A DNA stretch of 52,874 nucleotides from the IMG/VR virus record IMGVR_UViG_3300023284_000636, positions 1 to 52,874 of that record; one strand, given 5' to 3'. The notes under the pieces were generated by a model. It was not told where the DNA came from and searched no databases. It saw nothing but the letters and a program-made list of their open reading frames with translations. Origin of the DNA: a virus. This document shows positions 37,550 to 46,906 of this stretch, piece after piece; position 1 is the stretch's first letter; each line of letters opens with the position of its first letter. The position numbers were made by a program, and so were the translations under genes.

Positions 37550-37619
37550 AAAGACGCAACTATTTTTTTATTAACCTATAACCTAAATTTTTAATTTCTA
37601 AACTAAGGAGAAATTTATT

Positions 37620-38006
37620 ATGGCTTTCGCAGCGTCTAGTCAAGTTCCAGACGAATCTTATCAGATCAGCGAAGACCTGTCGGCCAAACAATACCATGTG
37701 ATGAAACAAGGCACGACCTTGAAGTCTGCCCTGATTGCTGATACGGCTGGAGAAGTCGTAATCGGCATCCTTCAGGACACCGGCTTAAATGGGTCGTCAG
37801 ATGTGGAGCATGGTTTGGTTAGGATCGTAGGTGAGAGCTTGTGTAAGATTGGCGGTACGATATCCATTGATGACCCGCTTCAAGCAGATACAGATGGTAT
37901 GGCTATTGTCGGCACGACAGCCGATCATATCTTTGCCCGTGCGCTTGAGGATGGTGTTGATGGGGATTTAATCCGTTGTATTATTTCGTCTGAAGGAATC
38001 TTTTAA
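37620..38006 (+). CDS. head decoration protein
   Basis: A 128-residue beta-rich protein (A-G-E-V-V-I-G-I-L-Q-D-T-G, then D-P-L-Q-A-D-T-D-G-M-A-I-V) of the DUF2190/capsid cement type, directly before the major capsid gene. It likely stabilises the expanded capsid. Confidence 0.75.
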   Translation: MAFAASSQVPDESYQISEDLSAKQYHVMKQGTTLKSALIADTAGEVVIGILQDTGLNGSSDVEHGLVRIVGESLCKIGGTISIDDPLQADTDGMAIVGTTADHIFARALEDGVDGDLIRCIISSEGIF

Positions 38007-38025
38007 CTAAGCGGAGGTATGAATT

Positions 38026-38976
38026 ATGTCTAGCAAATTTGGACGAGCGAATCCGCTTTTGACAAGGCTTTCCTTAGCAAGGCGGAATAGTGCAGATAGT
38101 TATGTCGCTGAACACGTTGCTCCATCTATCAAGGTGGGTCCGACGAGTTTTGGCGAATATTATGAGTTTAACGAAAAGAACAACATGCAACTCCCGGAGA
38201 ACCAAAAAGCTTCTGGCGGTGTTTCCCGTGAACTGACTATGGATGCGGCTCTCCTGACATTTAAAACTGTCGGATATGGTTCGCGGATGGGTTATACCCA
38301 AAAGGAACTCGATGATTTTGGCGGTCCGGAGCTGGCGCTTCAAAGAGTCAAGATGAATATCGTCACCGATTCCGACATGAACGCCCACGAGAAGCGTGTT
38401 GGAGATTTGGTCACCACGGCTGCTAGTTATGCTACGGCCAACAAGGCTACCCTTGCAGGTGCTAATCAATGGAGTGATATATCAAGCGATCCATTTGGAG
38501 ATATTGTTACTGCAAAGATTGCAATAAATAACGATTCCAATGTAGAGCCGAATGCGATGGTTGTTTCTTATTCTAACTTCTGGACGGGGTTAGCGACACA
38601 CCCGGATATTCTTTCACGAGTCCAGGCACAGCAAAAAGATTCTGGATTGAAATCTGTTACCCCTGCTCTAGTTGGTTCTCTTTTCGATCTTGATTTGAGA
38701 GTAGCAAGAGCCCGGTTTATCAGTTCGAATCCTGGTCAAGCCACTGTGACCAAAGCGAGTATTTGGGGAAACTTCGCACTTATTTTTCATAAAACACCAA
38801 CTCCTGCTAAGGAGATTATCAGTTTGGCTTACACGTTTGCATTGCAGAATTTCATCATGCGCACTTACTTTGACGAGCCGAGTAAGAAGACGTTTGTTGA
38901 CAACGACCACGATGTACAGACCAAACTGATCGCTGCAGGTGTTGGATTTTTAATAACCAACCCAACTGCAACCTAA
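38026..38976 (+). CDS. major capsid protein
   Basis: A 316-residue protein in the capsid position after protease and decoration genes. The middle (Y-G-S-R-M-G-Y-T-Q-K-E-L-D-D-F-G-G) and the C-terminus (F-I-M-R-T-Y-F-D-E-P) fit HK97-fold capsid proteins of the Mu-like major-head type. GCGGAGGTATGAATT precedes the start. Confidence 0.88.
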   Translation: MSSKFGRANPLLTRLSLARRNSADSYVAEHVAPSIKVGPTSFGEYYEFNEKNNMQLPENQKASGGVSRELTMDAALLTFKTVGYGSRMGYTQKELDDFGGPELALQRVKMNIVTDSDMNAHEKRVGDLVTTAASYATANKATLAGANQWSDISSDPFGDIVTAKIAINNDSNVEPNAMVVSYSNFWTGLATHPDILSRVQAQQKDSGLKSVTPALVGSLFDLDLRVARARFISSNPGQATVTKASIWGNFALIFHKTPTPAKEIISLAYTFALQNFIMRTYFDEPSKKTFVDNDHDVQTKLIAAGVGFLITNPTAT

Positions 38977-38977
38977 A

Positions 38978-39295
38978 ATGAAACCGACTAAACAAGGCGG
39001 TGAAATCCTGGCCATCTATAAGGTGGTCAGGAATTTAAAGTTTAAGCATCTCGGTTGGATTATGAGTGGGAGATTTGTTTGGTGTCGAGCGATATTTGCT
39101 AAGAACTATGTGATCCGCCGTGAACTTGTTAGATGTTTTTCAAAAGGAACTGCGAAGCAAGACGCAGTCAAAGTAAATGCTATTTGGATTGACACAGAGC
39201 CGGAGCCGGGTAAAAAGAAGACTAACGGGAAAATCAACAAAACAAAGGGTCAAAAACAAATCCAAACTTCGAAAAATAAAGCGAGGAAATTATGA
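38978..39295 (+). CDS. small basic protein
   Basis: A 105-residue basic protein with a Lys-rich tail. It starts two bases after the capsid stop without a ribosome binding site, so expression probably depends on coupling. Its stop overlaps the next start. Possibly DNA- or capsid-binding. Confidence 0.6.
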   Translation: MKPTKQGGEILAIYKVVRNLKFKHLGWIMSGRFVWCRAIFAKNYVIRRELVRCFSKGTAKQDAVKVNAIWIDTEPEPGKKKTNGKINKTKGQKQIQTSKNKARKL

Positions 39296-40419
39296 AGTCT
39301 AAACTATTAAACACTTTTATCATTCTGTGCATTTCTACTGTTGCCCTGCTTTTCGCTCATGCGAATATGGCTAAATTGACAGTGGGATTTCTACAGGTTA
39401 CAGGCATTTCGACGTTTACTGGTGCTCAGACTTTTACCGGTCTCACCACGCATGGCGGCAATGTTGTGTCAGATACCGATGGCACAGATGATATTGGAAC
39501 CTCATCGGTAAGATGGAACGCTGGATATTTTGATGAGGTTTTTTGGAATAAAGGTGCCGATGTTGCCAGTGCAGCCGATGGCATGACACTCGGTTCTGAT
39601 GGAAATTATTACGACATAACCGGAACCACAGCTATTGACTCGATTGCCGCACAGACTGTTGGCAAATATGTACTTTTGCAATTTGACGGCGTTTTGACAA
39701 TGACTGACGGCGGAAATCTGAAACTTGAAGGTAATTTTGTTTCCGCAGCCGGTGCAACTTTGACTTTGCAGAGCGATGGAGTTGATTGGTATGAAGCATC
39801 AAGAGCTGGCGCGAATTACAATGTAGCAGGCGCCTTTGATGTCGTAGGTGCAACCACCCTAGCCGCTACAACCATCTCCACTACTTTGGGAGTTACTGGC
39901 GTTTCAACTCTGACTGGGGGTGTGGCATACGCCACGAACGCGCCATTTAACTGGTCAGCTGGGGGTGCGGTTGCCCTAGCGACTGCAGGAACAAATTCAA
40001 CGCCAACAGATGGCCCGAGAATGTGGGTCGAAATATTCATTCCCAGTAACGTGACGCTCACCGGAATCGGCTATTTGGTCGGAACGGTAGGGGGCACTGA
40101 TAGCGTCGTGGTGGAACTTTTCGATTCTGCCGGTGCTGTAGTTGCCAGATCAATTGCCACTGACACTGAGGCCGCTGATTTGGTTGCCACTCTTGCAGAG
40201 TTCCAGAAGGTTAATTTTTCCAGCACCGTTAACGTCACAGCCGGCACTCATTATATATCCGTTCAGTTTAACGGTGGGACTGCTCGAGTAAGAACTTTTG
40301 GAATACCGAACAGCGGATTTGTGGCCAACACTGCGGCCGGCACGTTTAAGACCGCAGCATCGATAACACCAACGACGACCTTTGTCGCTGGTGAGGGGCC
40401 TATCAGCTGGGTCTTTTAG
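39292..40419 (+). CDS. exported Thr/Gly-rich fibre-like protein
   Basis: A 375-residue protein with an N-terminal signal peptide (residues 6-24, ending A-H-A-N) followed by repeats such as T-G-I-S-T-F-T-G-A-Q-T-F-T-G-L-T and G-T-D-D-I-G-T-S-S-V-R-W. The C-terminal half is a beta domain. It sits between capsid and neck genes, so it may be a head fibre, yet it carries a Sec signal. Confidence 0.6.
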   Translation: MKSKLLNTFIILCISTVALLFAHANMAKLTVGFLQVTGISTFTGAQTFTGLTTHGGNVVSDTDGTDDIGTSSVRWNAGYFDEVFWNKGADVASAADGMTLGSDGNYYDITGTTAIDSIAAQTVGKYVLLQFDGVLTMTDGGNLKLEGNFVSAAGATLTLQSDGVDWYEASRAGANYNVAGAFDVVGATTLAATTISTTLGVTGVSTLTGGVAYATNAPFNWSAGGAVALATAGTNSTPTDGPRMWVEIFIPSNVTLTGIGYLVGTVGGTDSVVVELFDSAGAVVARSIATDTEAADLVATLAEFQKVNFSSTVNVTAGTHYISVQFNGGTARVRTFGIPNSGFVANTAAGTFKTAASITPTTTFVAGEGPISWVF

Positions 40420-40434
40420 AGGGGAGTAAAATTA

Positions 40435-41442
40435 ATGGGAACACGCCAAGAATGGACTTTCATCGGTGTGATTCTGACCTCGGAAACCCAGATCTTCACC
40501 TGGGCTTCGTTGCAGACAACCCCTGGACCTGACGAAGGGGGCACGATCCCAACGACGTTTGCGAAGGCTCCAGATGTCGAGATCACTAGGTACTTCGGTG
40601 ATGCCAAGTTCTTCATTGAGTCGGGTGCTATAACCACCACCCAAGTCACGATCAAGAATAGTGGATTCAGTGATCCTCTCCCTCAAACATTCACCCTCAA
40701 AGTCGTCTCGAGAGAGACAACGGCACCAGCAGCTGGAGCGCCGGGGACTGCCGTCACCTGGCCATTTTACGCAACTCTCGAAGACGTTAAGGATAAATTA
40801 GTCAGCATTGACAAGTTATTTGATACAAGTGGCAAGCTAACGGACACGGTGCTTCTCAATCAGATTTCGTTAGCCTATGCTGATATCCATGCCGCCGCTG
40901 CTATTGGAGGATATAGCGTCCCTCTTGTTAATTCTGACGTGACTACGCTGAGTGCAGGATCATCGGCGAGTACAGTACCTGTAGCACTAGGAATCACTGA
41001 TATCACGAAGATCGCGGCCGGAGATATCGCGTTCATACACGGCGCAAGCGGTACGGCATACCTGGCTGAGTTCGTGGGCGTGGTCAACGTCGATACAACG
41101 GCCAAGACGGCGGTGGTTATGTTCCTGAGAAACGCCTATGATTCGGGCGTAACTATTGAAAAATGTACAGAGGCATTTAAGACTTTCAGGCAATGCAATG
41201 CGATTGCAGCTGCCATGGGTGCTCTAAACTCGACGACAGTCGGGCAGTCGATCGGGATAAATGCGAAAGTAGCCACCTTTGAGGGATTCCTTGCCAAATG
41301 CCTCAAGGGGCTCATGGAAGGAACTATAGCTATATCCGGCCTGACCAAGAAGACCGGTGCGATCAAGACGTTCCAGACTGAGAACCCGAACGAGATAGAT
41401 GTCAAAGATGGACCTGTCTGGCGTCTGGACATGGCCTCATGA
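40435..41442 (+). CDS. head-tail connector/neck protein
   Basis: A 335-residue protein. The N-terminal 95 residues are a beta domain; about residue 110 begins A-T-L-E-D-V-K-D-K-L-V-S-I-D, a pattern of head-completion (gp36/DUF1320-like) proteins, with a helical region after it. Position after the capsid supports this role. Confidence 0.65.
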   Translation: MGTRQEWTFIGVILTSETQIFTWASLQTTPGPDEGGTIPTTFAKAPDVEITRYFGDAKFFIESGAITTTQVTIKNSGFSDPLPQTFTLKVVSRETTAPAAGAPGTAVTWPFYATLEDVKDKLVSIDKLFDTSGKLTDTVLLNQISLAYADIHAAAAIGGYSVPLVNSDVTTLSAGSSASTVPVALGITDITKIAAGDIAFIHGASGTAYLAEFVGVVNVDTTAKTAVVMFLRNAYDSGVTIEKCTEAFKTFRQCNAIAAAMGALNSTTVGQSIGINAKVATFEGFLAKCLKGLMEGTIAISGLTKKTGAIKTFQTENPNEIDVKDGPVWRLDMAS

Positions 41443-41627
41443 CGACTGATGGAAAAAGGATCGAATATGCCCCTGACGGACTCAATGACCCGAGAACAAC
41501 CGGAGTCATGAGTGTCGCATTGAGTGAAAATGAAGAGGTGGAATGGCATTGGACTCATGGTAATATGTGTAGTTACGTTTCAGGATATACGATTAAAATT
41601 AAGCCTTTAAGATGCCAGCAGGAATAG
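41439..41627 (+). CDS. hypothetical protein
   Basis: A 62-residue protein in the head-tail junction region, overlapping the previous stop. Unrecognised. Confidence 0.55.
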   Translation: MTTDGKRIEYAPDGLNDPRTTGVMSVALSENEEVEWHWTHGNMCSYVSGYTIKIKPLRCQQE

Positions 41628-42166
41628 TCATAAAATCAAATATTAAACAATGGCAGAAACAGGCCGAACAAGCCGCTGATCAGACCAGTGGTGGAGTTCT
41701 AACCAGAAGAATATCAATTAAAATTTCTAAAAGAATGAGAGATTTCTCAAAACAAGAATTTGTTCTTGGACAGACAGGTGGATGGGAACCGCTGAGTCCA
41801 GAATACGCAAAGCGGAAAGGGACAACTGGAGCCGGAATACTCAGATTGACGGATAGGCTTTTCAAGTCCGTCACGGAAAGAGGAGGAGAGAACATCGCGG
41901 CTATGAGACGCAAGGTAGCTGGTTATGTCTATCGATTCGGTACTAGGGTTCCTTACGGTGAATTTCACCAAGAAGGAGCTGGTAACTTGCCCAAAAGGGA
42001 ATTTCTTAAAGTAGATGAGGGTAGAGAGTTGGTCATTCAGAAGGACATCGGCGAGCTGACTGTTCAACATCTCGCTCGCTTGCCATTTTTTGATAAGCTT
42101 CGAGGCGCTGGGTTCCGGATCTCGGGTTCGATGCCAGGCCAGGCTGTGGGAGTTGCACGTGGCTGA
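41612..42166 (+). CDS. virion morphogenesis protein (Mu gpG/tail completion-like)
   Basis: A 184-residue protein with family features: F-V-L-G-Q-T-G-G-W-E-P-L-S-P-E-Y-A-K-R-K-G, I-L-R-L-T-D-R-L-F-K-S-V, Y-G-E-F-H-Q-E-G, and L-P-K-R-E-F-L near the C-terminus. Needed for joining heads and tails. Confidence 0.82.
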   Translation: MPAGIVIKSNIKQWQKQAEQAADQTSGGVLTRRISIKISKRMRDFSKQEFVLGQTGGWEPLSPEYAKRKGTTGAGILRLTDRLFKSVTERGGENIAAMRRKVAGYVYRFGTRVPYGEFHQEGAGNLPKREFLKVDEGRELVIQKDIGELTVQHLARLPFFDKLRGAGFRISGSMPGQAVGVARG

Positions 42167-42650
42167 TGATTTTCTGACACCGATCATCGACGAGATTGTG
42201 ACCATATTACAGGCCAATCTTCCGGGAGAGATCGACGACCTGGACATCGCCCTCGAGGATGTGCCAAATGAATTTATGCACAAGGCTTTTATGCAAACTA
42301 GATTACAGTTTCCCTCTATGGAGATTTTCCCATCGGGTCAGAGCACATTTGATCCGAACTTCACACACGGGACGATTGACTTCGATTGGAGAATCGCAAC
42401 CGTAATAAATTTGACAGCCAAAGACGAAGAGACAGGTGAACTTGACTCGCGTAAATATATGACGGCCGTCATTAAGAGTATCGAAAAGGGAACCGTAGCA
42501 AATACTCAGACGAGGCTAAACGGAAAAGCAAGATTCGCAGGACCTATAGGAGCTGATTTCGTCAATGGAGGCGTGGCTGGAAATATTCTTTTTTCCATTA
42601 TTATTATTTGGCAAATTGTAAAATCTGAGGATACGCTGGCGGGAGTATGA
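42159..42650 (+). CDS. tail completion/neck protein
   Basis: A 163-residue protein. The GTG at 42159, with GGGAG upstream, is preferred over the ATG at 42090 that would overlap the previous gene by 77 bases. The beta/alpha pattern (I-D-F-D-W-R-I-A-T-V-I-N-L-T-A) fits minor tail or connector proteins. Confidence 0.65.
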   Translation: MADDFLTPIIDEIVTILQANLPGEIDDLDIALEDVPNEFMHKAFMQTRLQFPSMEIFPSGQSTFDPNFTHGTIDFDWRIATVINLTAKDEETGELDSRKYMTAVIKSIEKGTVANTQTRLNGKARFAGPIGADFVNGGVAGNILFSIIIIWQIVKSEDTLAGV

Positions 42651-42772
42651 AACAGGACGACAAAAAAAATGACAAACAGATCGATCCTAAGGTTATGGAA
42701 ATGTTTATGGAGGCTAGGCGGACAGCCCTTCAGGCCCTCAATGATCGATTGAGCAAGGAGGACAACAAATGA
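42647..42772 (+). CDS. hypothetical protein (41 aa)
   Basis: A 41-codon frame with two ATGA overlaps, highly charged and helical. AAGGAGGAC for the next gene lies in its end. Unrecognised. Confidence 0.55.
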   Translation: MKQDDKKNDKQIDPKVMEMFMEARRTALQALNDRLSKEDNK

Positions 42773-43113
42773 ATGAAAAGATTGACAAGACGACCGTATT
42801 CAAACCAGGTGATAAAGTTATCGCCCGGGGCACATTCGGTGTGCCGGCTTCACCGAGGCTGTTCAAACCCCTCAAGGATGCCGCTAAAGAATACGAAGAT
42901 TATGCAAAACTTGTTGAGTCTAAAGATGATGGGCTCTCTAAATTTATGTCTAATATGGTATTCTTGCCCTCAGAGGGTGCAGGTCGTTACCGGATAGTTA
43001 AGGGCGAACAGTATGGGATCCTGGTAGAGGGAAAATATGGCGAACTCTTTCATAAACCAAAATCAAAAAAGCAAAATGAGCCAACAGCAGAAACCCAGGC
43101 TGCCACTGCCTAG
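42769..43113 (+). CDS. hypothetical tail-region protein
   Basis: A 114-residue protein with an early S-R-x-F-K-P-L segment, an F-L-P-S-E-G turn and a charged C-terminus. Unrecognised; it lies between neck and tail-tube genes. Confidence 0.6.
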   Translation: MNEKIDKTTVFKPGDKVIARGTFGVPASPRLFKPLKDAAKEYEDYAKLVESKDDGLSKFMSNMVFLPSEGAGRYRIVKGEQYGILVEGKYGELFHKPKSKKQNEPTAETQAATA

Positions 43114-43312
43114 CTACATCGTGGTCCAGAAAATGAAGCGCAACGGGAAAAAATTCTGGCCGCCCAGGCTGAACGATCACGGTGAATTAGAATACGACAC
43201 AATCCAAATGCCGGCAGCTGAGGCGCAGATCTGGAACCATGTTGGGTGCATAACTGACGAGGAGAAGTTCCTGAATGGGACGCTCGTTCATCCAGACAGT
43301 ATTAGAATATAA
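43076..43312 (+). CDS. hypothetical protein
   Basis: A 78-residue protein (M-S-Q-Q-Q-K-P-R-L-P) overlapping the end of the previous gene. The frame extends to 43037; I chose the internal ATG at 43076, which overlaps the previous gene less. Unrecognised. Confidence 0.55.
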   Translation: MSQQQKPRLPLPSYIVVQKMKRNGKKFWPPRLNDHGELEYDTIQMPAAEAQIWNHVGCITDEEKFLNGTLVHPDSIRI

Positions 43313-43330
43313 AAAAAAGGAGGTAGAACG

Positions 43331-44386
43331 ATGCCGACGACAGTCGCAATTCAGCCGGACGGAGCGGGAACATGGAGAACCGGGGTCGTGTTCGGTGCGA
43401 CCGATGGGATCCTTCCTGAAACAATTTCACCTATTACCTTGCAGGGAGACAAGATACCAATAGAGTCGATTGGTATTAGCGATGTTGAGTTCATGAAGAT
43501 TCTTGCGGTAAACGCTAATCCGACTCTCACGTTTATTATGCGATGGTCTGGCATGTTCTGGGCTTTTCTAGCTCATTGGATGGGAGACGACACGCTGATC
43601 TTTGCGGGCTCGATCGCGACGCACGACATGAACTATCAGACACGAAGCACCCTGAATGCGATTACCATGGGAGCGAGAATCGACGATAACAACAGCAAGA
43701 TTCTCGAGTGGCCTTCGCTCAAACCGCAACAGATAATCATGGCACCAAACTCCGATGGGTTCTGGGAAATGCAAATCGTCTGCATGGGAAACACCATCGA
43801 GGCAAACGCCGACGCGGCAAACGGCTCGACTGAATTTGATGCAGTGACCTATATAACCAAGGCACGAGAATTGTGTGTACGAGCTAACCTCTTTAGAATT
43901 AACACTGGAGCAGGCGGACTCGCATCGCCGACTGACGACAGGAATGTCCAGGACTTAACGATCACGCTCGAGCGTCCCTTGGTGAATGACAGGCCCACCG
44001 AGGGCACTGTGGCCAAAGGCGGCGCCCAGGTACAGATTCCAGAGCCAGTCCAGGATGGGCCGACAATCGTAACGGTAGGGTTTAATGAGCCGGATTTTAT
44101 TGACTTCGCATCCCTTGTTGATGAGTTCAAGGACGATACAGAATTTAAAGCCGATCTGAAATATGCTGAGACGGTGAACTCACTCGCCTATCAGTCCCTT
44201 ATGGAGTTCGCCCTCATGGAATACATGCCACCGGAGGCGAACCTCGATCGTCAGGCTAGAGTGCCATTACAACGTGAGTTTAGATGTATCACGGCACAGG
44301 CCACTCCGACTGGGATGCAGACTGCGAACCCGATTCATGTCGAACTGAAGAATGAAGATAACCTGACTTATGAGACAGGCGTTTAA
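43331..44386 (+). CDS. major tail tube protein
   Basis: A 351-residue protein preceding the chaperone and tape-measure genes, as tail tube genes do. Alternating beta strands, G-A-T-D-G-I-L-P, F-I-M-R-W-S-G-M-F-W-A-F. AAAAAAGGAGGTAGAACG is a strong ribosome binding site. Confidence 0.75.
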   Translation: MPTTVAIQPDGAGTWRTGVVFGATDGILPETISPITLQGDKIPIESIGISDVEFMKILAVNANPTLTFIMRWSGMFWAFLAHWMGDDTLIFAGSIATHDMNYQTRSTLNAITMGARIDDNNSKILEWPSLKPQQIIMAPNSDGFWEMQIVCMGNTIEANADAANGSTEFDAVTYITKARELCVRANLFRINTGAGGLASPTDDRNVQDLTITLERPLVNDRPTEGTVAKGGAQVQIPEPVQDGPTIVTVGFNEPDFIDFASLVDEFKDDTEFKADLKYAETVNSLAYQSLMEFALMEYMPPEANLDRQARVPLQREFRCITAQATPTGMQTANPIHVELKNEDNLTYETGV

Positions 44387-44425
44387 AACGTAAAGGAAAA
44401 CTCAAAAAAAAAAGGAGGAAACAAA

Positions 44426-44902
44426 ATGTCTTTTCAACTAGAAAAAGATATTGATTTTGCCTGGGTTTCTGCTGATTTCGGTTCAGGACTTGAAACATAC
44501 AAAATCACACATTACACCATTCCTTTTGTAATCCAACTTTTTAAAAAACATGGTCATCGGAAAAAGAGCAAAAAATATACTAAGAATCAATATGATTTGA
44601 CAGATATCAATGCCCTTGCTATGCGAAAAGAGGCGGTTTGCACAGTACTTCTGGACTGGAAGGAAGGCGTTATATTGGATAAGCACGGCAAACCAGTAAA
44701 GTGCGGGCAAAAAGAAAAAGAGCAACTCATTTTAGATTCCCCGCGTCGTGTTCATTGGATTCTTAAACAAGGTGGAAATCTTGATACATTACTTCCCAAC
44801 CTGGAGCAAGAAGCAAAAAACTCAGGGAGGCCATTGAATACAGAGAACGAAGCATCCGCAACAAAAAGCAATTCCCGAATTGCGGAGAGTGTCTCAAAGT
44901 AA
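44426..44902 (+). CDS. tail assembly chaperone G
   Basis: A 158-residue protein between tail tube and tape measure. The ribosome can shift -1 at A-AAA-AAC (44815-44821) to make the longer GT product. Such G/GT pairs guide tape-measure protein folding and tail-length assembly. Confidence 0.8.
   Translation: MSFQLEKDIDFAWVSADFGSGLETYKITHYTIPFVIQLFKKHGHRKKSKKYTKNQYDLTDINALAMRKEAVCTVLLDWKEGVILDKHGKPVKCGQKEKEQLILDSPRRVHWILKQGGNLDTLLPNLEQEAKNSGRPLNTENEASATKSNSRIAESVSK
44815..44821 (+). promoter_or_regulatory. -1 ribosomal frameshift site
   Basis: The heptamer A-AAA-AAC is in the right register with the G frame (GCA AAA AAC TCA). The -1 frame is open without interruption from here through 45243, giving coding-like sequence. 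A classical slippery signal at the usual place for tail chaperones. Confidence 0.82.
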
Positions 44903-45243
44903 ACGAAAGGAGAGGCATCAAGGTGGAGAGTGTCGACCATGACATCTGCCCGATGCCCGACCTGGTTCGATGGCCACAATTTCGACAGAATTTAATATCG
45001 GAATCAGAGCAGAAAATATTCGATCTAGTCTACGTCGTCGATAGCCATTCAGTCGTCAGTCGGGGGTTACAGGAACTGGCGCTCGATGCGTTTTCCAGTT
45101 CACTCACCCAGGCGGAGGCGAGAATGCTGATCGCGATGTTAGTTCATAAGGATATACTCGCAAACAAAAACCGTCAGACGCAGGCAGATAAGAAAAGCGA
45201 TACCCTGCGCCTGGACAATGATTGGGATTTGAAAGAGGAGTAG
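44821..45243 (+). CDS. tail assembly chaperone T extension (GT by -1 frameshift)
   Basis: Continuation of G in the -1 frame: about 140 residues, starting L-R-E-A-I-E-Y-R-E-R, with a Cys cluster (C-G-E-C). The full product is join(44426..44821, 44821..45243), about 272 residues. A GTG at 44923 could also be used alone, but the open frame reaches back to the slippery site. Confidence 0.78.
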   Translation, partial: LREAIEYRERSIRNKKQFPNCGECLKVNERRGIKVESVDHDICPMPDLVRWPQFRQNLISESEQKIFDLVYVVDSHSVVSRGLQELALDAFSSSLTQAEARMLIAMLVHKDILANKNRQTQADKKSDTLRLDNDWDLKEE

Positions 45244-45250
45244 TAATACA

Positions 45251-46906
45251 ATGCCCTTAATAATGCAGCTTGATGCGGACACCAAGAAGGCCACATCAAA
45301 AATCAAAGCAGCATCCAAGTCTGCGGGGGCAAGTATTAAAAAACTCGAAAAAGATTCCGTTAATTCAACTAATAGAATGAGGCAATCATTTGGTGGATTA
45401 ACTGGAAGTATCGGAGCACTTCGAAACAAACTTCTTGTTTTTGGATTTGCAACGGCAGGAACAATAAAATTATTTAAAACTCTTATTGGGGAGAGTTCAG
45501 ATTTAGAAGAATCTATAAATGCTGTAAATGTTGTATTTAAAAATGGCGCTGGTATAATTTTAGATTTCGGGGAAAAGGCAGCTGAATCTGTTGGTCTCGC
45601 GAATTCCGAATTCAATCAACTCGCCACAGAAACGGGCGCACTCCTTGTCAATACCGGAATACCTCTTTCCGAAGTTTCCGATCTTACTATCAAATTAACA
45701 AAAAGAGCAGCAGATTTGGCGTCCGTTTTCAATACAGATGTTAAGCTTGCTTTCTCGGCTATCAATCAAGCTATACGCGGTGAAACTGAAGCAATCAGAA
45801 AATTCTCCGGCGATGTTACAGATGCATCATTGCAAACATTTTTATTTTCAAAGGGGATTAACACGTTGGTTTCTTCTCTGTCCCAAGAAGAAAAACGGCT
45901 TCTTCGTGTTGACTTGCTTTTAGAACAAACCAAAGATACATCGGGAGATTTTTTAAACACTCAAGATTCTTTAGCGAATGCGACAAGGATTCTCGGGGCA
46001 CGAATGTTGGATTTGGCTGCTGATATTGGTGATGGATTTGTTCCTGCAGCTTCTAATGCTGTTGCTATCTTTGGGAAGTTTGTTACTCTTGCTGAAAATT
46101 TTTTAAAATTACAAGAAAAACTTGACAAATTTGCCGGTGGTCCTTTATCAAGTGAAGCTATTGCAAGATTCAAGTTAGTGGAAGAAGGATTTAAGGGGAT
46201 CAGTAATGCTACTCAAGAATTTCTCGATTTAATCAAGGAAGTAGATGCAGCGCAAGCACAATCTCTGACAGAGGCAGGATTGCGTGCTGCTGCATTGAAT
46301 GATGTTACAGAAAATCTACTAAAACTTACGGAGGCGAATAAATTTACGGATTTTATTGATGGTATCGGTCGTTCGTTTGAAGATGATATTTTGCCACCAA
46401 TGGAAGAAACCGTTTCCGCCATAGACAGCATAGGAGATGCTTCTGAAAAATGGGCAAAGAATCAAGCAGCACTTGCTCAAACGATACCAGATCTTCCGGA
46501 TGATATTCAAATAGTAGATGTCGCAATGGAAGCCGCAGCGGATGCTGCTGGGCAGTTTGCACAAAACCTCGCACGCGCACTTGTCACCGGACAGAATCTA
46601 GGAGACGTGATAAAGAGTTTCATTATCAGTCTGGGATTGTCATTCCTTCCAGGTGGAAGTCTCTTTGAAAGATTTGAGCATGGCGGTATCGCGCCTGGCA
46701 ATTTTGTCCCATCAATCGCCGGAGAGGGCGGAGGCGCACCGGAGATCATACAATCGGCGAGCCCGATAAGGGTGACGCCCCTAACCACGAACAACGACAA
46801 TTCCAGGAGAATAATAAACATCAATGTCACGACCACGGATCTGAGCGACTTCGCGCTGAAGAATGACATCATTCCCAGAATAAAAAGACTCGAGCAGGAG
46901 TTCTAA
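45251..46906 (+). CDS. tail tape measure protein
   Basis: A 551-residue protein: Lys/Ala/Ser-rich N-terminal coiled coil, hydrophobic segment L-L-V-F-G-F-A-T-A-G-T (about 61-71), helical middle, G-G-I-A-P-G-N-F near the C-terminus. At about 1.5 Angstrom per residue it would give a tail near 80 nm. Order G/GT, tape measure, tip fits. Confidence 0.88.
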   Translation: MPLIMQLDADTKKATSKIKAASKSAGASIKKLEKDSVNSTNRMRQSFGGLTGSIGALRNKLLVFGFATAGTIKLFKTLIGESSDLEESINAVNVVFKNGAGIILDFGEKAAESVGLANSEFNQLATETGALLVNTGIPLSEVSDLTIKLTKRAADLASVFNTDVKLAFSAINQAIRGETEAIRKFSGDVTDASLQTFLFSKGINTLVSSLSQEEKRLLRVDLLLEQTKDTSGDFLNTQDSLANATRILGARMLDLAADIGDGFVPAASNAVAIFGKFVTLAENFLKLQEKLDKFAGGPLSSEAIARFKLVEEGFKGISNATQEFLDLIKEVDAAQAQSLTEAGLRAAALNDVTENLLKLTEANKFTDFIDGIGRSFEDDILPPMEETVSAIDSIGDASEKWAKNQAALAQTIPDLPDDIQIVDVAMEAAADAAGQFAQNLARALVTGQNLGDVIKSFIISLGLSFLPGGSLFERFEHGGIAPGNFVPSIAGEGGGAPEIIQSASPIRVTPLTTNNDNSRRIININVTTTDLSDFALKNDIIPRIKRLEQEF

